Positions 41,527-45,562 of a stretch of 45,562 nucleotides of DNA are shown piece by piece. Below the pieces are notes generated by a model. The model worked only from the letters and a program-made list of their open reading frames with translations, was not told where the DNA came from and searched no databases. The stretch lies in the NCBI GenBank assembly GCA_030684695.1, contig JAUXXX010000068.1:1-45562 (forward strand), written 5' to 3'. The first letter of the stretch is position 1; every line of letters begins with the position of its first letter. A program made the position numbers and the translations under genes. Origin of the DNA: a bacterium. Lineage in GTDB: Bacteria; Bacillota_I; Bacilli_A; Izemoplasmatales; Hujiaoplasmataceae.

Positions 41527-42186
41527 ATGAATCAAAAAGAAAACTTCCTTAAAGGATTTATCAAAGAGAACCCATTGTTTGTTTCAGTGTTGGGAACATG
41601 TCCATCTTTGGCAATTACTACATCTGTTGAAAACGCCATTGGAATGGGAATAGCCGTATTGTTTGTATTGGTTTTATCAAACTGGATCATTTCGATGCTA
41701 ATGGTGAATGAAAAAATGCGGGAGTGGATCAAACCGGTTCGAATTCCAGTATTCATTGTCGTTATCGCTACATTAGTGACGGTTGTGGAAATGGTGATGC
41801 ATGCCTATTTAGTTAGTCTTTATGAAAGTCTCGGTGTATTCATCCCCTTGATTGTTGTGAACTGTATTATTTTGGGTAGAGCAGAAGCGTTTGCTTCGAC
41901 CAACAAACCAGTCAGTGCGATTGTTGATGGGGCAGGGATGGCGCTGGGGTATACATTTGCATTATTACTTATCAGCTTAGTTCGAGAATTATTGGGAAGT
42001 GGGACGTTAACCATTTGGGGAGATTTATCTTTGAATTTACGATTCCTCTTTGATTTCCTAAGAATTACTCCCATTGACATGTTTACCAAACCTGTAGGTG
42101 CATTCTTGACATTTGGATTTATTTTGGCAGTTATTACTGCTTTATCCAATGCAAAACAAGCCAAATTAAAAAAGGCGGTGAAGTAA
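41527..42186 (+). CDS. rnfE: Rnf complex subunit E
   Basis: The 219-residue membrane protein has about six segments. NPLFVSVLGTCPSLAITTSV and VVNCIILGRAEAFAS carry the family Cys residues, which in Rnf/Nqr coordinate an iron cluster between subunits A and E. ATG 41527 is 8 nt after GGAGG (41514-41518) lying within the end of the preceding gene; an upstream in-frame start is rejected. Confidence 0.95.
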   Translation: MNQKENFLKGFIKENPLFVSVLGTCPSLAITTSVENAIGMGIAVLFVLVLSNWIISMLMVNEKMREWIKPVRIPVFIVVIATLVTVVEMVMHAYLVSLYESLGVFIPLIVVNCIILGRAEAFASTNKPVSAIVDGAGMALGYTFALLLISLVRELLGSGTLTIWGDLSLNLRFLFDFLRITPIDMFTKPVGAFLTFGFILAVITALSNAKQAKLKKAVK

Positions 42187-42187
42187 C

Positions 42188-42763
42188 ATGGCAGAGCTCA
42201 TTACATTAGCGTTCGCAGCCTTTATCACTGAAAATGTTATTTTATCTCAATTTCTAGGGATTTGTCCGTTCCTTGGCGTTTCGAAAAAAAGAAGTTCTGC
42301 CATGGGTATGGGTTTTGCAGTCTTGTTTGTTACGTTGTTATCCTCGATTGTTACCTGGTCGATGTATCGTTTTGTTTTAGTTGCACTCGAGCTACAATAC
42401 CTTCGTACCATCGTGTTTATTCTCGTCATCGCTGCATTGGTTCAAATGGTTGAACTGGTCATAAAGAAGATTTCTCCTGCTTTATATAAAGCATTAGGAA
42501 TCTACTTACCATTGATTACAACCAATTGTGCTGTGTTAGGGGTTGCTTTGTTAAATATTGATAAAAACCATAATTTCGGCCAAATGCTAGTTTACTCCAC
42601 GTTTATTGCACTAGGATTTATGTTCGTGATGTATATTTTCTCGATGATGCGTGAGAAAATGGAATTTTCTCCTATTCCAAATGCATTTAAAGGAATTCCA
42701 ATAGCATTGGTTGTAGCAGCAATCTTAGCGATGATCTTTGCACGTTTTGGAGGAATTGTCTAA
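42188..42763 (+). CDS. rnfA: Rnf complex subunit A
   Basis: The 191-residue membrane protein has about six segments. It contains ENVILSQFLGICPFLGVSK and TTNCAVLGVALLN, each with the conserved Cys, and is homologous to RnfE in inverted topology. It starts 1 bp after rnfE, and its last base overlaps the rnfB ATG. Length is normal for RnfA (about 190). Confidence 0.96.
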   Translation: MAELITLAFAAFITENVILSQFLGICPFLGVSKKRSSAMGMGFAVLFVTLLSSIVTWSMYRFVLVALELQYLRTIVFILVIAALVQMVELVIKKISPALYKALGIYLPLITTNCAVLGVALLNIDKNHNFGQMLVYSTFIALGFMFVMYIFSMMREKMEFSPIPNAFKGIPIALVVAAILAMIFARFGGIV

Positions 42764-43050
42764 TGCAAATATTGATTCCTGCGTTGGTTTTAGGAGGAAC
42801 AGGGTTAATTTTAGGATTGCTTATCTACGTGGTTGGAAAGTATTTTCACGTTGAAGAAGACAAACGCCTTGAACGAATCATTGAGTTATTGCCAAGATAT
42901 AACTGCGGCGCTTGCGGTTTTCCAGGTTGTCAAGGAATGGCAGAAGCTCTTCTTACTGGGAAGGTAAAGCCAGCACAATGTAAACCAATCAAAAAAGAAG
43001 ATAAAGAAGTACTTGAGCGACATATGAGCGAAATTTTAGGTCAAAAATAG
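42763..43050 (+). CDS. rnfB: Minimal RnfB: membrane anchor plus four-Cys domain only
   Basis: The 95-residue protein has a hydrophobic segment (about 4-26) and one four-cysteine cluster, C48, C51, C56 and C73 (NCGACGFPGC then QC), of the RnfB/4Fe-4S type. It ends at GQK followed by TAG. Characterised RnfB proteins continue with two or more ferredoxin-like [4Fe-4S] motifs that take electrons from ferredoxin; these are absent. No ferredoxin-like CxxCxxCxxxC stretch follows in any frame before the terminator at 43071, so this is not a frameshift. Start overlaps rnfA by one base. Confidence 0.88.
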   Translation: MQILIPALVLGGTGLILGLLIYVVGKYFHVEEDKRLERIIELLPRYNCGACGFPGCQGMAEALLTGKVKPAQCKPIKKEDKEVLERHMSEILGQK

Positions 43051-43070
43051 CATTACACACACATAGTAAC

Positions 43071-43099
43071 AACACCACATACCTGTGGTGTTTTCTTTT
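43071..43099 (+). terminator. Terminator of the rnf operon
   Basis: AACACCACA (43071-43079) pairs with TGTGGTGTT (43084-43092) around TACC, followed by TTTCTTTT. Confidence 0.88.
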
Positions 43100-43116
43100 G
43101 GTTTACTTTGTTCATA

Positions 43117-43128
43117 TTTGTTAACAAA
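43117..43128 (+). repeat. 12-bp perfect palindrome upstream of the lipoprotein promoter
   Basis: TTTGTTAACAAA, 36 bp before the -35 box of the lipoprotein gene. It may be a regulator site, or chance in A+T-rich DNA. Confidence 0.4.
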
Positions 43129-43164
43129 AAAGCTAATAAAAGTGCTTACATCGTTTTTCACCTG

Positions 43165-43193
43165 TTGCTTTTTTTCTAGTTTTGTACTATAAT
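43165..43193 (+). promoter_or_regulatory. Promoter of the lipoprotein gene
   Basis: TTGCTT (43165-43170) and TATAAT (43188-43193) are 17 bp apart. A strong CAGGAGG site at 43218-43224 precedes ATG 43230. Confidence 0.8.
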
Positions 43194-43229
43194 AGGTATC
43201 AACATGAATAAAAAAAACAGGAGGAACAA

Positions 43230-44360
43230 ATGAAAAAATTAAGTTTATTAGCTCTACTTGTTGTTGCAACGTTTGCATTCATCGGATGTCAAACAACAGC
43301 AGCACCAACAACAGCTGCACCAACAACAGCTGCACCAACAACTGTTGCACCAACAACAGTCGCACCAACAACCGCTGTAAAAGAATTCAAAGTTGACGGA
43401 GATTTCACAGCGTTTGTAGCAGAAGTTCATACTAACGGAGCACAACAAGTTACAATGGTCACTGTAACAATCACAAACGGTGTTATCACCGGTTACAAGA
43501 TTGATGCAAGACAAGCAGTTAAAGTTACAGATACCAAAGGTACTGAAGACACTGCAGATGACACCTACACCTTTACTTGGAATGCTCAAACCAAGGTAGA
43601 ATTAGGTTTCAACTACAGAATGCATTATAACACCTACAGAAACTCTTTAACTGATCCTGCTACCGCCAACCAAGCAGGATACGAAGCTTGGTTAACAGCA
43701 AATAATAGAAACGAATGGCATACTCAAGCAGCTTTAGTTGAAGCTTATTGGTTAGCTAATGGCGTTGCTGCTATGGAATATGATGCAACTACCAAAGTGA
43801 TTTCTAATGTTGCTGGTGTTACTGTGAAAAACAGTGGATATACTGCACTTGCTTTAGAAGCTATTGAAAATGCAAGAGCTGGAAAATTCCAAGCAATCAA
43901 AGCTACTGGAACAGACCTTTACATCGCTTCGATGATCAAAGCAGAAAATGGAACAATTTCTGAGTTAAAATTAGACGTTCGTCAATTATTTACAGCTAGA
44001 ACAGACAAATCTAAATTTGCGTGGAACGTTGCTACAAAACAAGAACTTGGATTTGCCTACAGAATGCATTACAACACTTACAGAAATTCTTTAACTGATC
44101 CAGCTACTGCTACCCAAGCGGGATACGAAACTTGGCTAACTGCTAACAACAGATTAGAATGGTTCCAACAAGCGAACATCATTACTAATTACATTATGGC
44201 AAATGGTTGGAACGCTTCTTACCAAGCAGTTCCAGCAACATCTGCAGGAATTGGAATGTCTCTTGATGGAGTAACACCTATTTCCGCTACTGCAGGAGTA
44301 ACCATTAAGTCTCAATCTTACTTCGATGTTTTATCTTACCTTTTCGCAAAAGTCGCTTAA
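43230..44360 (+). CDS. Lipoprotein with Thr/Pro tether and two FMN-binding-like degenerate repeats
   Basis: The 376-residue protein has a signal peptide with lipobox FIGC (lipidated C20), a tether of five A-P-T-T-A/V repeats (25-49) and two homologous domains. Residues 124-163 and 272-311 are identical at 36 of 40 positions. Each domain ends with a block like the FMN-binding family: VAGVTVKNSGY (194-204) and TAGVTIKSQSY (354-364), resembling D-x-x-S-G-A-T but with Val before the Thr and no Asp. Two FMN-type domains on a lipoprotein recall PplA, the extracellular electron-transfer flavoprotein of Listeria. Flavinylation is doubtful because the motif is altered. Strong promoter and binding site suggest high expression, and the gene lies just after rnf. 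Confidence 0.72.
   Translation: MKKLSLLALLVVATFAFIGCQTTAAPTTAAPTTAAPTTVAPTTVAPTTAVKEFKVDGDFTAFVAEVHTNGAQQVTMVTVTITNGVITGYKIDARQAVKVTDTKGTEDTADDTYTFTWNAQTKVELGFNYRMHYNTYRNSLTDPATANQAGYEAWLTANNRNEWHTQAALVEAYWLANGVAAMEYDATTKVISNVAGVTVKNSGYTALALEAIENARAGKFQAIKATGTDLYIASMIKAENGTISELKLDVRQLFTARTDKSKFAWNVATKQELGFAYRMHYNTYRNSLTDPATATQAGYETWLTANNRLEWFQQANIITNYIMANGWNASYQAVPATSAGIGMSLDGVTPISATAGVTIKSQSYFDVLSYLFAKVA
43302..43376 (+). repeat. Five 15-bp coding repeats in the lipoprotein tether
   Basis: Five tandem 15-bp units each code for A-P-T-T-A or A-P-T-T-V. The first two are identical (GCACCAACAACAGCT). Recent expansion or length variation is plausible. Confidence 0.85.
43599..43718 (+). repeat. 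Internal duplication in the lipoprotein gene, copy 1
   Basis: Codes for residues 124-163. The second copy is at 44043-44162 (residues 272-311). The proteins differ at only four of 40 residues. Confidence 0.85.
44043..44162 (+). repeat. Internal duplication in the lipoprotein gene, copy 2
   Basis: Second copy of 43599-43718; the four changes are Asn to Ala, Asn to Thr, Ala to Thr and Asn to Leu. Confidence 0.85.
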
Positions 44361-44377
44361 TTCACATACCTAAAATT

Positions 44378-44410
44378 AAAAGTTGCCTCGGTGGCAACTT
44401 TTTCTTTTTG
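44378..44410 (+). terminator. Terminator after the lipoprotein gene
   Basis: AAAAGTTGCC (44378-44387) pairs with GGCAACTTTT (44393-44402), followed by T-rich sequence. Confidence 0.9.
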
Positions 44411-44427
44411 CTTTGGAGGATGTAAGG

Positions 44428-44438
44428 TATAATATAAT
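44428..44438 (+). promoter_or_regulatory. -10 region of the unknown membrane-anchored gene
   Basis: Two overlapping TATAAT boxes (44428-44433 and 44433-44438), 18-23 bp before ATG 44457. AGGAGGGAT is the ribosome binding site. Confidence 0.5.
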
Positions 44439-44456
44439 CACGACAGGAGGGATAAC

Positions 44457-44984
44457 ATGAATGAACTTCAATGGATTGTTCCAATCATCGGGATTCTTTT
44501 CAGTGCTTTTTCAATCTTTTTGTTCTTGTTTCGACTACAACGAAAAAAACAAGTTCAAGTGATTATGTCCATCATCACTCAAGAACTCATAGATTGTTCT
44601 TGTACCTACTTTTCTAACACTCATACTATTTCTTGTATTTCAGATAAGTACGAGTATTCATTCAAGATGGTATTTATGCCATCTGGAAGTGAACTGATTA
44701 TTACCAACGAAACATATTGGTGTATCAATACGAATTTATCGGGATGGAAACGATCTACAAAACCCGATTTGGTTGATGGTGTAACCACTTTTCTTGCTAA
44801 AAAGCCTTCTAGGCAGATACCTATGAAAAGAATTGCTATTTTAACACCTTCAGCACATAACATTACCCGCTACCTCAATGAAAGTGATGTTGAGATTGTG
44901 AAACCTGGTGATATTGCATATGGAGTTTACTTTTTGCGAGTCCAAGATTTAGCTGATTTTTTGGCGAAGCTCGAGCGAAAATAG
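44457..44984 (+). CDS. Membrane-anchored protein of unknown function
   Basis: The 175-residue protein has one N-terminal hydrophobic segment (about 6-26) and then basic RLQRKKQ, so the bulk is probably cytoplasmic. The soluble part contains three Cys (in LIDCSCTYF and HTISCISD), ETYWCINTN and a C-terminal RVQDLADFLAKLERK helix. KRIAILTPSAHNITRYLN and GDIAYGVYFLRVQDL could form a small alpha/beta domain, faintly like nuclease-related folds, but I cannot assign a family. It has a strong ribosome binding site. No terminator before the tRNA gene. Confidence 0.75.
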   Translation: MNELQWIVPIIGILFSAFSIFLFLFRLQRKKQVQVIMSIITQELIDCSCTYFSNTHTISCISDKYEYSFKMVFMPSGSELIITNETYWCINTNLSGWKRSTKPDLVDGVTTFLAKKPSRQIPMKRIAILTPSAHNITRYLNESDVEIVKPGDIAYGVYFLRVQDLADFLAKLERK

Positions 44985-45016
44985 TTTACAAATGAGTCGA
45001 TTTGCAGTAATATAAT
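44985..45016 (+). promoter_or_regulatory. Promoter of the tRNA-Lys gene
   Basis: TTTACA (44985-44990) lies 17 bp from TAATAT (45008-45013), or 20 bp from the better TATAAT (45011-45016). The -35 box overlaps the end of the preceding gene. Confidence 0.6.
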
Positions 45017-45033
45017 ACTGCACGTAAATTTAT

Positions 45034-45109
45034 GCGCTATTAGCTCAGTTGGTAGAGCAAATGACTCTTAATCATTGGGTCCTGGGTTCGAGTCCCCGAT
45101 GGCGCACCA
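45034..45109 (+). tRNA. tRNA-Lys (anticodon CTT)
   Basis: The 76-nt cloverleaf has the acceptor stem GCGCTAT/ATGGCGC (one G-U), D stem GCTC/GAGC and anticodon stem AATGA/TCATT with loop CTCTTAA (anticodon CTT). The T arm has TTCGAGT, with one mismatch in its stem. CCA is encoded at 45107-45109. The anticodon reads AAG (Lys). A terminator follows closely, so it is probably transcribed alone. Confidence 0.95.
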
Positions 45110-45118
45110 GTACAAATT

Positions 45119-45150
45119 AAACCGATCATGTCGATCGGTTTTTCTTTTTC
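45119..45150 (+). terminator. Terminator after tRNA-Lys
   Basis: AAACCGATC (45119-45127) pairs with GATCGGTTT (45133-45141) around ATGTC, followed by TTCTTTTTC. Confidence 0.9.
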
Positions 45151-45236
45151 TAATCCTTTATGGATTATCATGAAACAATGTTTTCAACAACAGTGAAAAA
45201 AAGTTCCAATTATCCATAATTTTGTGAAGTTGTTAG

Positions 45237-45245
45237 TGCTATAAT
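45237..45245 (+). promoter_or_regulatory. Extended -10 promoter of the last lipoprotein gene
   Basis: TGCTATAAT, perfect extended -10, 31 bp before ATG 45277; AGGGGGA is the ribosome binding site. Confidence 0.6.
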
Positions 45246-45276
45246 TAAAATAGATATGGCTCATAGGGGGACTATT

Positions 45277-45562
45277 ATGAGAAGGAGCATTTGGCTTTTT
45301 GTGTTATTTGCTTCCATGTGGGGATTACTAGGATGTAATACAACCACTTCATACACGCAAGCATCTACTACGCTTTTTACATCATCTACAAGTTCTATGG
45401 ATATAGTCACACAAACGGCTACACAGTTTACCAATGTACAGACGACACAATCCACAACTTTGTCATCGACTATGTCGATTACTTCAACCACTTCGACTGC
45501 ACAGCCGACAACATCAACTATCGCTTTGAACGGACTACTTTTTCAGTTTCGTGATGAATGGG
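45277..45562 (+). CDS. Lipoprotein with Ser/Thr-rich tether, 3' partial
   Basis: An open frame from ATG 45277 to the window end codes for a signal peptide with lipobox LLGC (Cys20). A Thr/Ser/Gln-rich tether of about 65 residues follows, and then the start of a folded part (ALNGLLFQFRDEW). The architecture is like that of the lipoprotein at 43230, but the tether is not a regular repeat. The functional domain lies beyond the window, so no role can be given. It has its own promoter and ribosome binding site (AGGGGGA at about 45264-45270). Confidence 0.85.
   Translation, partial: MRRSIWLFVLFASMWGLLGCNTTTSYTQASTTLFTSSTSSMDIVTQTATQFTNVQTTQSTTLSSTMSITSTTSTAQPTTSTIALNGLLFQFRDEW

Noticed and set aside
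42763-43229. Possible frameshifted longer RnfB
   Set aside because: No CxxCxxCxxxC ferredoxin motif is found in any frame between 43050 and the next gene, and a terminator begins at 43071. The short form is taken as real.
43254-43589. Minus-strand Cys-rich open frame opposite the lipoprotein
   Set aside because: Its Cys/Trp pattern is simply the antisense of the A-P-T-T repeat. It has no ribosome binding site and lies entirely within a well-supported gene.
1-45562. CRISPR arrays, insertion sequences or prophage
   Set aside because: No regularly spaced repeats, no transposase-like proteins and no phage structural genes are seen.
1-45562. Mycoplasma genetic code (TGA as Trp)
   Set aside because: TGA ends several well-defined genes (for example ltaE's upstream neighbour at 34526-34528, feoB at 18462-18464 and the MATE gene at 11243-11245), and full-length proteins contain TGG for Trp.

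Overview
The window looks like a chromosomal segment of a low-G+C, Gram-positive-type or wall-less anaerobe. The best guess is a free-living relative of the Mollicutes (Izemoplasma, Haloplasma or Acholeplasma-like) or a basal Firmicute. Reasons: A+T-rich sequence, strong AGGAGG ribosome binding sites, frequent TTG starts, many extended -10 promoters (TGnTATAAT), lipoproteins with Thr/Pro- or Ser/Thr-rich tethers, an Rnf complex, and formate-tetrahydrofolate ligase. TGA is used as a stop (for example at 607-609, 11243-11245, 16279-16281, 18462-18464 and 34526-34528), so this is not a code-4 mollicute. Taxonomy is inference; no rRNA gene is present.

Layout. 1-5132: end of a CpsB-type phosphatase, a two-component system behind a structured leader with a terminator-like hairpin, and a CapD/PglF-type nucleotide-sugar dehydratase (surface polysaccharide). 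5198-11245: rRNA methyltransferase RlmD, Fhs, an unknown protein coupled to an HD hydrolase, and a MATE exporter. 11358-15859: an operon of a membrane-anchored alpha/beta hydrolase, a GlpA-like/GlpB-like/DUF1667 set and an alkylguanine-DNA methyltransferase. 16048-18864: feoA-feoB-DtxR-type repressor behind a promoter with three repeated half-sites. 18880-21526: LacI-family repressor divergent from a GH13 glucosidase. 21592-24284: trmFO-xerC-rlmH; then pepT on the minus strand.

25718-28678: an alpha/beta esterase, a condensation/alcohol-acetyltransferase-like protein and a zinc-ribbon membrane protein (DUF6320-like), controlled from a promoter that lies inside a 24-bp near-palindrome. 28768-30804: KtrA/TrkA-type and KtrB/TrkH-type potassium uptake genes, convergent. 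30949-36760: two pseudouridine synthases, a guanylate-kinase-like protein, an acetyltransferase, thioredoxin with a thioredoxin-reductase-like flavoprotein lacking the usual NADPH signature, chorismate mutase, threonine aldolase and a Nudix hydrolase.

36849-43050: an rnfCDGGEAB operon with two tandem, double-length RnfG proteins and a 95-residue RnfB that lacks the ferredoxin-like domains. It is followed by a strongly expressed lipoprotein (43230-44360) built from two copies of what looks like a degenerate FMN-binding-type domain. The end holds an unknown membrane-anchored protein, tRNA-Lys(CTT) and the start of another lipoprotein.

The most interesting elements are the remodelled Rnf/flavoprotein region, the attenuator-like leader of the two-component system, the esterase/acyltransferase/DUF6320 cassette and the atypical thioredoxin reductase. 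Ferredoxin-linked metabolism would connect Rnf and the reductase, but that link is inference.
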